Shown: one piece after another, positions 15,958 to 22,756 of the stretch
How the letters are laid out: each line of letters starts with the position of its first letter
Numbering within the stretch: the stretch's first letter is position 1
Assembly: GCA_050874905.1 (NCBI GenBank)
Contig: JBNMLP010000028.1
Location: 1 to 22,756, forward strand
Source: NC2004 sp050874905
GTDB lineage: Bacteria > Bacillota > Clostridia > Lachnospirales > Lachnospiraceae
Direction of reading: 5' to 3'
DNA length: 22,756 nt
Notes under the pieces: generated by a model
What the model was told of the DNA's origin: nothing
The model's input: the letters and a program-made list of their open reading frames with translations, nothing else
The model's database searches: none
Position numbers and translations under genes: made by a program

Positions 15958-17232
15958 ATGATAAAAAAAGAAATGATAGCAATGCTATTAGCAGGCGGGC
16001 AGGGCAGCAGATTAGGCGTATTGACATCCAGAGTCGCAAAGCCGGCTGTATCATTTGGCGGCAAGTACAAGATCATCGACTTTCCGCTCAGCAACTGTAT
16101 TAATTCAGGAATTGATACAGTAGGTGTCCTTACACAATATCGTCCATTGCGTTTGAATCAGCATATCGGAATCGGTATTCCGTGGGATCTGGACCGCAAT
16201 ATTGGTGGTGTTACCGTGCTCCCTCCGTATGAGAAGAGCAGCAACAGTGAATGGTATACCGGAACGGCCAATGCCATCTTCCAGAACCTGGAGTATATGC
16301 AGTATTATAATCCGGACTATGTACTGATCTTATCCGGAGATCACATTTACAAAATGGATTATGAAGTGATGCTTGATTTCCATAAGTCAAGAAATGCGGA
16401 TGTAACACTGGCTACGTTTAATGTATCCGAGGAAGAAGCGTCCCGTTTTGGTGTGGTTCTGACTGATGAGGAAGGGACGATCACGGAATTTGAAGAGAAA
16501 CCGGAACATCCGAGAAGCACCAAGGCATCGATGGGCATTTACATATTCAGCTGGCCGGTGTTAAAGGATGCGCTGCAGCAGCTTTCGGAGCAGCCGGCAT
16601 GTGATTTTGGTAAGCATATCATTCCATACTGCCATAACAATGGCAAAAAGATCTGTGCTTATGAGTACAAGGGATACTGGAAGGATGTTGGAACACTGCA
16701 CTCTTACTGGGAAGCCAATATGGAATTGATCGATATTATTCCGGAGTTTAACCTCTATGAGGAGTTCTGGAAGATCTATACAAAGAGTGATGTGATCCCT
16801 CCGCAGTATATTGCAGATACCAGTCGGATCGAAGGAAGTATCATTGGGGAAGGATCGGAGATATACGGTGAGATCTACAATTCTGTGATCGGTGCCGGAG
16901 TAACGATCGGAGAAGGTACTGTGATACATGATTCCATCATTATGAATGGAACGGTGATTGGTAAGAACTGTCATGTAGATAAGTCGATCATATCAGAATA
17001 TGTCGAGATTGCAGATCAGGTAACGCTCGGTGCGTTTGAGGAAGTAGAGAACAAGGTGGCGCCGAAGATCTATGCCGGAGGTCTGGCAACGGTAGGTGAG
17101 TACTCTAAGATCCCGGAGGGGGTTACGATCGGTAAGAATACCGCGATCTTTGGAGATACCGTACCGGAGGATTATCCGGAACACATACTTGCAAGTGGAG
17201 AGACATTGATAAAGGTAGGTGAATTGTCATGA
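15958..17232 (+). CDS. glgC: Glucose-1-phosphate adenylyltransferase, catalytic subunit
   Basis: ADP-glucose pyrophosphorylase makes ADP-glucose from glucose 1-phosphate and ATP, the committed step of bacterial glycogen synthesis. In 424 residues it has the N-terminal nucleotidyltransferase domain with GGQGSRL (13-19), KPAVSFGGKYKIIDF (28-42), YTGTANAIFQN and the catalytic SGDHIYKMDY (126-135), then a left-handed beta-helix from about residue 290 (hexapeptide-like repeats: IIGEGSEIYGEI, VIGAGVTIGEGT). AAGGGG precedes the ATG. It overlaps glgD by 4 nt, which fits the two-subunit GlgC-GlgD enzyme of Firmicutes. It is divergent from murC. Confidence 0.95.
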   Translation: MIKKEMIAMLLAGGQGSRLGVLTSRVAKPAVSFGGKYKIIDFPLSNCINSGIDTVGVLTQYRPLRLNQHIGIGIPWDLDRNIGGVTVLPPYEKSSNSEWYTGTANAIFQNLEYMQYYNPDYVLILSGDHIYKMDYEVMLDFHKSRNADVTLATFNVSEEEASRFGVVLTDEEGTITEFEEKPEHPRSTKASMGIYIFSWPVLKDALQQLSEQPACDFGKHIIPYCHNNGKKICAYEYKGYWKDVGTLHSYWEANMELIDIIPEFNLYEEFWKIYTKSDVIPPQYIADTSRIEGSIIGEGSEIYGEIYNSVIGAGVTIGEGTVIHDSIIMNGTVIGKNCHVDKSIISEYVEIADQVTLGAFEEVENKVAPKIYAGGLATVGEYSKIPEGVTIGKNTAIFGDTVPEDYPEHILASGETLIKVGELS

Positions 17233-18353
17233 GAGCATTAGGTATTATCTTAGCGGGTGGTAACAGCAACCGGATGCGGGAGCTTTCCAACAAGCGTGCG
17301 GTAGCAGCTATGCCGGTAGCCGGAAGCTATCGTAGCATTGACTTTGCGCTTTCCAATATGACAAATTCCCATATCCAGCGTGTGGCAGTATTTACACAGT
17401 ATAATTCCCGTTCGCTGAATGAGCATTTAAGCTCCAGCAAATGGTGGGACTTTGGACGGAAACAGGGCGGCTTGTTTGTGTTTACACCAACGATCACCAA
17501 TACGAACAGCTACTGGTATAAAGGAACGGCAGATGCACTTTACCAGAACATTGGATTTTTAAAGGAGAGCCATGAGCCGTATGTTGTGATTGCCAGTGGT
17601 GATGGTGTTTATAAGCTCGATTACAATAAAGTGCTGGAATATCATATTGAAAAGGGTGCGGATATTACGGTTGTATGTAAGAACCTTGCCAAAGAGCCGG
17701 ATCAACTGGAGCGTTTTGGTGTGATCAAGACGATGGAGGATGGCAGAGTGCGTGAGTTTGAGGAGAAGCCGCTTGTGGCAGATTCGAGCCTTGCATCCAT
17801 TGGTGTGTATGTGGTACGCCGCCGTCAGCTGATCGAGCTGTTAGAGGAATGTGCAAAGGAAGAACGGACTGATTTCGTAAAGGATATTCTGATCCGTCAT
17901 AAAAATGTAAAGAAGATCTACGCATACGAAATGGATTCCTATTGGAGCAATATTTCGGATGTGGATGCATATTATAAGACCAATATGGATTTCTTAAATA
18001 AGGAGATCAGAGATTACTTCTTCAAGCAGTACCCGGATGTATATTCTAAGGTAGATGATCTTCCGCCTGCCAAATATAACCGGGGATCTTCCGTAAAGAA
18101 CAGCTTGATCTCGTCCGGTTGTATCATCAATGGAACTGTGGAGAATTCCGTGCTGTTCAAGGAAGTCTATATTGGAAACAATTGTGTGATCAAAAATTCC
18201 ATTATCTTAAATGATGTGTATATCGGTGACAATGTAACGATTGAGAACTGTATCGTGGAGAGTCGGGATACGATCCGGGCAAATACATCCCACGTTGGGG
18301 AAAATGGAAAGATCAAAATTGTGGTAGAGAAAAATTCACGCTACATATTATAG
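17229..18353 (+). CDS. glgD: Glucose-1-phosphate adenylyltransferase, GlgD regulatory subunit
   Basis: A 374-residue GlgC paralog that pairs with GlgC and raises its activity. It keeps the fold but has altered catalytic motifs: GGNSNRM replaces GGQGSRL (residues 10-16), and SGDGVYKLDY (123-132) replaces the GDH of GlgC. AVAAMPVAGSYRSIDF and YKGTADALYQN are conserved structural blocks. The C-terminal beta-helix is shorter (SLISSGCIINGT, VYIGDNVTIENC). Translation is coupled to glgC through ATGA. The next gene, spoVG, is only 51 nt away with no terminator seen, so some read-through is likely. Confidence 0.93.
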   Translation: MRALGIILAGGNSNRMRELSNKRAVAAMPVAGSYRSIDFALSNMTNSHIQRVAVFTQYNSRSLNEHLSSSKWWDFGRKQGGLFVFTPTITNTNSYWYKGTADALYQNIGFLKESHEPYVVIASGDGVYKLDYNKVLEYHIEKGADITVVCKNLAKEPDQLERFGVIKTMEDGRVREFEEKPLVADSSLASIGVYVVRRRQLIELLEECAKEERTDFVKDILIRHKNVKKIYAYEMDSYWSNISDVDAYYKTNMDFLNKEIRDYFFKQYPDVYSKVDDLPPAKYNRGSSVKNSLISSGCIINGTVENSVLFKEVYIGNNCVIKNSIILNDVYIGDNVTIENCIVESRDTIRANTSHVGENGKIKIVVEKNSRYIL

Positions 18354-18374
18354 CGTTTGGTGAGTAGGGATAGC

Positions 18375-18390
18375 GTACTCTACGGAGTAC
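18375..18390 (+). promoter_or_regulatory. Small stem-loop directly before the spoVG ribosome-binding site
   Basis: GTACTC-TACG-GAGTAC is a 6-bp stem with a C(UACG)G loop, one of the very stable tetraloop types. It ends directly at AAAGGAGG of spoVG. It could protect the 5' end of a processed spoVG mRNA or tune translation. No sigma-H promoter pattern was seen here. Confidence 0.45.
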
Positions 18391-18404
18391 AAAGGAGGTA
18401 TTTT

Positions 18405-18680
18405 ATGCAGATTACGGACGTGCGTATTCGCAAAGTAACCAAAGAGGGTAAGATGAAGGCTGTTGTGTCTATTACATTAGACGATGAATTTGTTGTACAT
18501 GATATTAAAGTGATCGAAGGGGAGAAGGGCTTATTTATTGCTATGCCGAGCCGGAAATCCAGCGATGGAGAATATCGGGATATTGCTCATCCGATCAATT
18601 CTACAACGAGAGATACCATTCAGCAGTTGATCCTTTCCAAGTATCAGCAGATGCTTGAGGAAGAGGATTCTTATTTATAA
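18405..18680 (+). CDS. spoVG: Septation/sporulation regulator SpoVG
   Basis: A 91-residue protein beginning MQITDVRIRKV, with the conserved KAVVSITLDDEFVVHDIKV and GLFIAMPSRK segments of SpoVG. The family binds nucleic acids and affects septum placement, sporulation and surface properties in Firmicutes. I chose ATG 18405 because it follows AAAGGAGG and matches the family start. An in-frame start at 18357 would add 16 unrelated residues. It lies between glgD and a strong terminator. The nearby pdaA-type gene fits a spore-forming host. Confidence 0.95.
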   Translation: MQITDVRIRKVTKEGKMKAVVSITLDDEFVVHDIKVIEGEKGLFIAMPSRKSSDGEYRDIAHPINSTTRDTIQQLILSKYQQMLEEEDSYL

Positions 18681-18706
18681 CGAACGGAAAACAAAACGAG
18701 AGAGAG

Positions 18707-18756
18707 AACGGATCTGTGACGGTGCATGGGAGTACACCGCTATAGATCCGTTTTTT
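18707..18756 (+). terminator. Rho-independent terminator after spoVG
   Basis: AACGGATCT (18707-18715) pairs with AGATCCGTT (18744-18752). An inner CGGTG/CACCG stem (18720-18724/18735-18739) extends the hairpin, and a run of T (18751-18756) follows. Confidence 0.85.
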
Positions 18757-18794
18757 GTATGCGCAAGGATCTTGATCGGCGGCGGGTGTTTTCG

Positions 18795-18823
18795 TTGTAA
18801 GCACCGGGGGTTTGTGGTATACT
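18795..18823 (+). promoter_or_regulatory. Sigma-A-like promoter for the deacetylase gene
   Basis: TTGTAA (18795-18800), a 17-bp spacer and TATACT (18818-18823) with an extended TG lie about 50 nt before the ATG at 18875. A sporulation sigma factor was not evident, although the product is of a spore-cortex type. Confidence 0.6.
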
Positions 18824-18874
18824 TGCAGTGAAAAATGATCGCACGTTTAAAAGGCGAAGAGACAGGAGAGAATT

Positions 18875-19915
18875 ATGAAGATAAGAAAATGTATTCTGGT
18901 ATATAGTATGGTGCTGGTGTTTGGTATTCTGGCACTGTGTGGCAATCACGTCAACGCGGAGGATTACAGCAAATACAGCAACGAAACACATGGCTGGGGG
19001 TTGAGTGTAAACAAGGAGCATAAGGTTCCGGTCAATGCCGGAAGTGAGTTGTTTGAAGGGAATCAGGCACTTTATTATGTAGAAACCGATCAGAAAGAGA
19101 TCTATCTGACCTTTGACTGTGGATTTGAAAATGGATTTACACCAAAGATTTTGGATACCCTCAAAAAAAATAATGTGAAGGCACTGTTTTTTGTGACAAA
19201 ACCATATTTGCAGGACAATGCAGATCTCGTAAAACGGATGAAGGAAGAAGGACATCTGGTCGGTAATCATACGTGCCGGCATTTGTCTACTCCATCGTTA
19301 TCCGAGGCAGAGATCAAAAAAGAGTTAAATGGAAATGCGGAATATATGAAGGAAAAGACCGGGTACGATATGGATCTTTATTTCCGCCCGCCAATGGGAG
19401 AGTTCAGTGAGCGTACGCTGCATATTACCAAGGACATGGGATATACAACCGTGCTCTGGAGTATGGCATTTTACGATTATGATGTGAACAACCAGCCGGG
19501 AGCGGATGCGATCTACAAGCAGTTTATGACCTATTACCACAAAGGAGCGATCCCTCTGGTACATGTCATTTCGCAGTCTGATACCGAGGCACTGGATTCT
19601 ATTATTTCTTCCATGCGGGAAAAAGGTTATTCGTTTGCTTCCTTTGCGGCAACCTCCGTTGGAGAGGAGACACAGCATGTACGCATTACGCCGGGAAATC
19701 TTCATTTATCCCGTGGACCGGTCAGTGTAACGGCAAAGAGTGTGGAGATCGGCGATACCGCAGATATTACGGTGCTTTATTATGATCTGCAGCACAAGGC
19801 GATCAAGGGAAGTCCGAAAAAGGGCGGTATCTATTATGTAAAAGCCTATGCAAAGGGTGATGCAACCTATCATGGGGCGGCATCTGACTGGCTTCGCATT
19901 AAGGTGAAACGATAG
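18875..19915 (+). CDS. pdaA: PdaA-type polysaccharide deacetylase (muramic delta-lactam synthesis)
   Basis: A 346-residue secreted protein. A signal peptide ends near VNA (residue 28). The carbohydrate esterase 4 domain carries the PdaA-specific pattern: ETHGWGLSV near 37-45, TFDCGFENG (79-87), HTCRH (132-136), RPPMGEFSER (171-180), WSMAFYDYDVNNQ and a late His230. PdaA removes the N-acetyl group from muramic acid in spore cortex peptidoglycan, a step towards muramic delta-lactam. The second position of the first motif is Cys82, where B. subtilis PdaA has Asn and ordinary deacetylases have Asp. About 80 extra C-terminal residues look like an immunoglobulin-like or cell-wall-contact domain. 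AGGAG precedes the ATG. Activity is inferred from family motifs. Confidence 0.85.
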   Translation: MKIRKCILVYSMVLVFGILALCGNHVNAEDYSKYSNETHGWGLSVNKEHKVPVNAGSELFEGNQALYYVETDQKEIYLTFDCGFENGFTPKILDTLKKNNVKALFFVTKPYLQDNADLVKRMKEEGHLVGNHTCRHLSTPSLSEAEIKKELNGNAEYMKEKTGYDMDLYFRPPMGEFSERTLHITKDMGYTTVLWSMAFYDYDVNNQPGADAIYKQFMTYYHKGAIPLVHVISQSDTEALDSIISSMREKGYSFASFAATSVGEETQHVRITPGNLHLSRGPVSVTAKSVEIGDTADITVLYYDLQHKAIKGSPKKGGIYYVKAYAKGDATYHGAASDWLRIKVKR

Positions 19916-19937
19916 ACGGCTTTTAAGGAGAACACAC

Positions 19938-20723
19938 ATGAAACAGATGACAGAGCTCATCAAGCATTATAACAAGTTTAATGAAGACAAGCGGCTTCTA
20001 AGACGGCACGGTCAGGTGGAATATATCACGAGTATGGAATATATTCACCGGTATCTTCTGGATGACCTCAGTAAAAAGATCATTGACATTGGTGCCGGAA
20101 CAGGGCGGTACAGCATTGCACTTGCGGAGGAAGGTTACGATGTGACCGCAGTCGAACTGGTGAAATACAATCTGGGCATTTTGAAAAAACACAGCGACAA
20201 GGTGCATGCCTATCAGGGAAATGCCTGTCAGTTGAAACGGTTTGCTACAGATTCGTTTGATGCGGCACTGCTCTTTGGTCCGATGTATCATTTGTATACT
20301 CTGGAGGATAAGGTGAAAGCACTTTCTGAAGCGAAACGGGTAGTGAAGCCGGGGGGCATCATTTTCGTGGCATACCTGATGAACGAATACAGTGTGCTGA
20401 CGTATGGCTTTAAGGAAGGGCATGTGAAGGAATGTCTGATGGATGGCAGGCTGTCAAAGGATTTTCACTGCCACAGTGAGGAGAAGGATCTTTATGAATA
20501 TGTCCGGCTTTCGGACATTGACGAGATCAATGCGTGCTGTGGTGGCGTAAAAAGAGAGCAGATCATTGCGGCGGATGGTCCGGCAGATTATATGAGAAAA
20601 ATCCTGCGCGATATGGATGAGGAGACGTTTTCTTTGTTTTTATCCTATCATTTGTCAACGTGTGAGCGGCCGGAGCTTTTGGGAGCCAGTGCCCATACGG
20701 TGGACATTTTGCGGGTTGCGTAA
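19938..20723 (+). CDS. Class I SAM-dependent methyltransferase
   Basis: A 261-residue protein with a Rossmann-type methyltransferase core. Motif I is IDIGAGTGRY (49-58), followed by the acidic end of strand 2 (AVELVKYN) and SFDAALLFGPMYHLY. EAKRVVKPGGIIFVAY is the usual post-IV segment. The Methyltransf_11/25-type family acts on small molecules or cofactors, and the substrate here is unknown. AAGGAG lies before the ATG, 22 nt after the deacetylase stop. The following gene starts 18 nt after its stop, so these genes probably share a transcript. The C-terminal part (HLSTCERPELLGASAHT) is characteristic of a common Firmicutes subgroup without an assigned role. Confidence 0.85.
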   Translation: MKQMTELIKHYNKFNEDKRLLRRHGQVEYITSMEYIHRYLLDDLSKKIIDIGAGTGRYSIALAEEGYDVTAVELVKYNLGILKKHSDKVHAYQGNACQLKRFATDSFDAALLFGPMYHLYTLEDKVKALSEAKRVVKPGGIIFVAYLMNEYSVLTYGFKEGHVKECLMDGRLSKDFHCHSEEKDLYEYVRLSDIDEINACCGGVKREQIIAADGPADYMRKILRDMDEETFSLFLSYHLSTCERPELLGASAHTVDILRVA

Positions 20724-20741
20724 TAGAAGGAGGAATGGAAC

Positions 20742-21149
20742 ATGCATATAGAAGAGGACGGAATGTACCGGGTACAGTGTCATGTGAGCAGAAAAGATCT
20801 GCACCAGCATGGAATCATGGTGGATGATCTGGTCAACCGGACGCCACTGGGACGTATGTTTTTACAAAAGGCGGCGGAGCTTTCTAAGGCGAGCGTGGAT
20901 TACGAATGGCCACACTGTGCATTTTCCACGGAAATGAAATTTTATCCGGAAGACATTGTGCTCGTTTTCTCGGAACGGGTGGACGATTATCTTTATAGCC
21001 TGCGCCAAAGCGCGGCGGCTCTTGATGAGGAACAGGCACAGGGGCTTATGTCACTCATTCAGGCCATTTCACTTGCAGAGGAAGAAGAAGGAAGAGAAAT
21101 GATACGACGCTTTGAGGAGAATGTAAGAAGAGAAGGAGGACAAAAATGA
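20742..21149 (+). CDS. Short MecA-N-domain-like protein
   Basis: A 135-residue acidic protein. The first 82 residues follow the layout of the MecA N-terminal domain, which captures substrates for the ClpCP protease: a first beta strand (MYRVQCHVS), RKDLHQHGIMVDDL, a helix ending in FLQKAAELS, then paired strands (AFSTEMKFYPEDIVLVFSERV). The C-terminal ClpC-binding domain of full MecA (about 220 residues) is absent. Only a short acidic helical tail remains. It may be a truncated adaptor, an adaptor-like regulator or a decoy. AGGAGG precedes the ATG. The stop overlaps the DegV start by 4 nt (ATGA). Family assignment is by pattern, not search. Confidence 0.55.
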   Translation: MHIEEDGMYRVQCHVSRKDLHQHGIMVDDLVNRTPLGRMFLQKAAELSKASVDYEWPHCAFSTEMKFYPEDIVLVFSERVDDYLYSLRQSAAALDEEQAQGLMSLIQAISLAEEEEGREMIRRFEENVRREGGQK

Positions 21150-22033
21150 GCAAGTATGTGATTAGCTGTTGTTCTACAGCGGACTTAACGAAAGAGCAGA
21201 TGGAGGCAAGAGATTTACATTACATTTGTTTTCATTACGAGCTGAACGGAAAGGAATATGCGGATGATCTCGGGCAGTCGATGCCGTTTGACCAGTTTTA
21301 TAAGGAAATGGCGGCAGAAGGGGCAACGACCAAGACTTCGCAGGTCAATGCAGAGGAGTATGAAGAATACTTTGAATCCTTTTTGAAAGAAGGCTATGAT
21401 GTGTTACATCTTACCCTGTCTTCCGGAATTTCCGGTTCCATCAATTCTGCAAATATTGCAAGAGAAGAACTGATGGAGCGTTATCCGGATCGCAAGCTGT
21501 ATGTGCTGGATTCGTTGGGAGCTTCTTCCGGCTACGGACTGCTTATGGACAAGCTGTGCGATCTGCGGGACGAAGGAAAAAGCATTGATGAAGTGTATGA
21601 ATGGGCAAAGGAAAACCGTCTGAAATTGCAGCACTGGTTTTTCTCTACCGATCTGACGTTTTATATCCGGGGTGGACGTATTTCCAAAACAGCCGGAACG
21701 ATCGGAAACATTTTAAATATCTGTCCGCTGCTTAATGTGGATGGCGAGGGAAAACTGATCCCGCGCGAGAAGATCCGTGGCAAACGCCGTGTGATCCAGC
21801 AGATCGTAAAGAAGATGGAAGAACATGCACAAAATGGAACGGAATACAGCGGCAAATGCTATATATCGGAATCCGCCTGCATGGAGGATGCCGAAGCAGT
21901 GGCAAAGCTGGTGGAAGAACGCTTTCCAAAACTGAATGGAAAAGTGGAGATCAATTCCATCGGAACAACAATTGGAAGTCATACGGGACCGGGAACGGTG
22001 GCACTTTTCTTCTGGGGAGATGAGCGGGAGTAG
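21146..22033 (+). CDS. DegV/FakB-type fatty-acid-binding protein
   Basis: A 295-residue DegV-family protein. The N-terminus has SCCSTADLT and the loop TTKTSQVNAEEYEEYF. The central block LTLSSGISGSINSAN and DSLGASSGYGLL are family signatures that line the lipid-head pocket. FYIRGGRISKTAGTIGNIL and the C-terminal TTIGSHTGPGTVALFF are also conserved. FakB members present fatty acids to the FakA kinase for phospholipid synthesis, but no fakA is in this window and many DegV proteins have no tested role. It is translationally coupled to the MecA-N-like gene. It is the last plus-strand gene before the repeat-rich region, and no simple terminator was seen, only hairpin copy B. Confidence 0.9.
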   Translation: MSKYVISCCSTADLTKEQMEARDLHYICFHYELNGKEYADDLGQSMPFDQFYKEMAAEGATTKTSQVNAEEYEEYFESFLKEGYDVLHLTLSSGISGSINSANIAREELMERYPDRKLYVLDSLGASSGYGLLMDKLCDLRDEGKSIDEVYEWAKENRLKLQHWFFSTDLTFYIRGGRISKTAGTIGNILNICPLLNVDGEGKLIPREKIRGKRRVIQQIVKKMEEHAQNGTEYSGKCYISESACMEDAEAVAKLVEERFPKLNGKVEINSIGTTIGSHTGPGTVALFFWGDERE

Positions 22034-22061
22034 AACGGGTCTGCTCATAAACTCAAAGGAC

Positions 22062-22204
22062 GGGGAGGGCTGGCTTTTCCCCCTCCTTGCAGGACGCTTG
22101 CGCTATCGTGGAACACGTAGCGGTACATAGGATGCCAAAGTACGGCATCCAAGTACCGACGTGTTCCAATATCCTGCATAGAGGGGTGAAAACCAGCCCT
22201 CCCC
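22062..22204. repeat. Long structured hairpin element, copy B (reverse orientation)
   Basis: A 143-nt imperfect palindrome 28 nt after the DegV gene. The outer arms pair GGGGAGGGCTGG (22062-22073) perfectly with CCAGCCCTCCCC (22193-22204). TGCAGGA/TCCTGCA and TGGAACACGT/ACGTGTTCCA continue the stem. Read on the minus strand, the core is GGTAC-TT-GGATGCC-GTACTTT-GGCATCC-TAT-GTACC, then GCT with the CT bulge, and AGCGCAAGCGT with a GCAA loop. It lies in inverted orientation to copy C. No T run follows on the plus strand, so terminator function for degV is uncertain. Confidence 0.8.
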
Positions 22205-22244
22205 TTCTCTACGTTGGTGATGAGGGGAGAGGAAAGAACGTTAA

Positions 22245-22420
22245 TGGGATTTCGTTATCTGGACTTCCGTTATCAATACTAGAGGGAGAAAAGTTGTATA
22301 TATGGGATTTCGTTATCCAAATTTCCATTGTTTATACAAGTATAGAAGAAAGTCATATATATAGGATTTCATTATCCGATCTCTTGCTATCAATAATAGC
22401 AGGAAGAAAGTTGTATAAAC
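22245..22420. repeat. Three degenerate tandem repeats of 58-59 bp
   Basis: Units start at 22245, 22303 and 22362 without spacers. Each opens with T(G/A)GGATTTC(G/A)TTATC and ends AGAA(A)AGTTGTATA or similar. The middle of each unit is less conserved. Two of the periods sum to 117, a multiple of three, but the middle unit is out of frame, so the repeat is at DNA or RNA level. No other copies were seen in the window. The array lies between hairpins B and C. Confidence 0.7.
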
Positions 22421-22458
22421 AGAGATCATCTGATTTCCACACTATATTCAGGGTAAAT

Positions 22459-22599
22459 GTTGTGCCAATGCAGCAGTTACCACAAGCAGGCACATTCAGA
22501 GCCGCCGGTACTTGGATGCCGTATTATGGCATCCTATGTACCGCTGCGAGCGATGAGTAGCGAAAGCGTGCCTGCGGTGGTATTGCTGCATGGCACAAC
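22459..22599. repeat. Long structured hairpin element, copy C
   Basis: A 141-nt imperfect palindrome. The outer arms pair GTTGTGCC (22459-22466) with GGCACAAC (22592-22599), and GCAGGCAC (22486-22493) with GTGCCTGC (22568-22575). The core is GGTAC-TT-GGATGCC-GTATTAT-GGCATCC-TAT-GTACC (22507-22542), followed by the GCT/GCG CT-bulge segment and AGCGAAAGCGT with a GAAA loop (22559-22569). The orientation is that of copy A and opposite to copy B. It is 62 nt upstream of the transposase leader stem-loop and may lie inside or beside the insertion sequence end. Confidence 0.8.
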
Positions 22600-22661
22600 T
22601 TAGAGCATTATTATTTAAGGAGCATTCCTGTAATTCATTAAAAGTGCCAATTGAATAAAAA

Positions 22662-22731
22662 AGAACCTCAAGGTATGATTGAGTTGCATCTTGGCGGATG
22701 TAAACAAAACAATCAATACACCGGAGGTTCT
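22662..22731 (+). promoter_or_regulatory. Leader stem-loop that masks the transposase ribosome-binding site
   Basis: AGAACCTC (22662-22669) pairs perfectly with GAGGTTCT (22724-22731). An inner GATTG/CAATC stem (22677-22681/22710-22714) extends it. The Shine-Dalgarno GGAGG (22723-22727) of the gene starting at 22734 lies within the 3' arm, so folding should lower translation. If the gene is IS110-type, this leader may also be part of the element's guide (bridge) RNA region. Confidence 0.5.
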
Positions 22732-22733
22732 AA

Positions 22734-22756
22734 ATGAATTATACACAGAATGAAAA
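22734..22756 (+). CDS. Probable IS110-type transposase, first codons only
   Basis: ATG 22734 follows GGAGGTTCTAA and begins MNYTQNE before the window ends. In Firmicutes, starts of the form MNxTQNEK are familiar to me from IS110-family transposases (DEDD-type recombinases that work with a bridge RNA). Only seven codons are visible, so the call rests on that resemblance and on the repeat-rich non-coding leader. It could be another gene. Confidence 0.4.

Noticed and set aside
18357..18404. N-terminal extension of SpoVG
   Set aside because: The added residues are unlike the family, and the strong AAAGGAGG site points to ATG 18405.
22245..22420. CRISPR array
   Set aside because: The units are 58-59 bp, directly adjacent with no spacers, degenerate, and no cas genes are present.
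22087..22560. Open frame of 157 codons in the repeat region
   Set aside because: It runs through hairpin B, the tandem repeats and hairpin C, has no ribosome-binding site, and its repeat units are not all in one frame.

Overview
The window looks like a chromosomal segment of a spore-forming Clostridia, most likely a Lachnospiraceae gut bacterium. Support comes from the paired glgC-glgD genes, spoVG close to a pdaA-type deacetylase, a dnaD-dnaC(dnaI) replication operon with a long-form PRPP synthetase, a DUF5685/DnaJ-type cluster, and low-to-medium GC with TATACT-type sigma-A promoters. The species cannot be named from sequence reading alone.

Region 1 (1-8307) is the accessory part. It opens with the N-terminal end of an IS30-type transposase, broken off at about position 144 and joined directly to a 5'-truncated solute-binding-like lipoprotein gene. 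Then follow a predicted beta-propeller-like lipoprotein, a small Sec-exported protein of unknown family (AT-rich), a second intact copy of the solute-binding-like/propeller-like lipoprotein pair, an ABC ATPase and a large internally duplicated ABC-2-type permease. It reads as one export or envelope system with a duplicated lipoprotein module, and it is the best candidate here for an undescribed system.

Region 2 (8405-10425) is a compact plus-strand operon: a membrane protein with a zinc ribbon, a DUF5685-like protein whose Asp-rich motifs recall class I isoprenoid synthases, and a DnaJ-domain/TPR-like protein with a Cys-rich tail. A normal terminator and then a 145-nt structured hairpin separate it from the convergent operon.

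Region 3 (10769-15684, minus strand) is core: murC, then dnaD, dnaC and a divergent prs packed with almost no spacing. Upstream of dnaD are three DnaA-box matches within 55 bp and a good promoter.

Region 4 (15898-22033, plus strand) carries glgC-glgD (glycogen synthesis), spoVG with a clear terminator, a pdaA-like spore-cortex deacetylase, a SAM methyltransferase, a MecA-N-like short protein and a DegV/FakB-like lipid-binding protein.

Region 5 (22034-22756) is about 700 bp of non-coding sequence followed by the first codons of a probable IS110-type transposase. It holds two inverted copies of the structured hairpin also found at 10603-10747, three degenerate 58-59-bp tandem repeats between them, and a stem-loop that would hide the transposase ribosome-binding site. 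The three hairpins share an architecture (terminal loop, two-sided internal loop, CT bulge, GNRA-like side hairpin) while their stem sequences differ with pairing kept, which suggests selection on structure.
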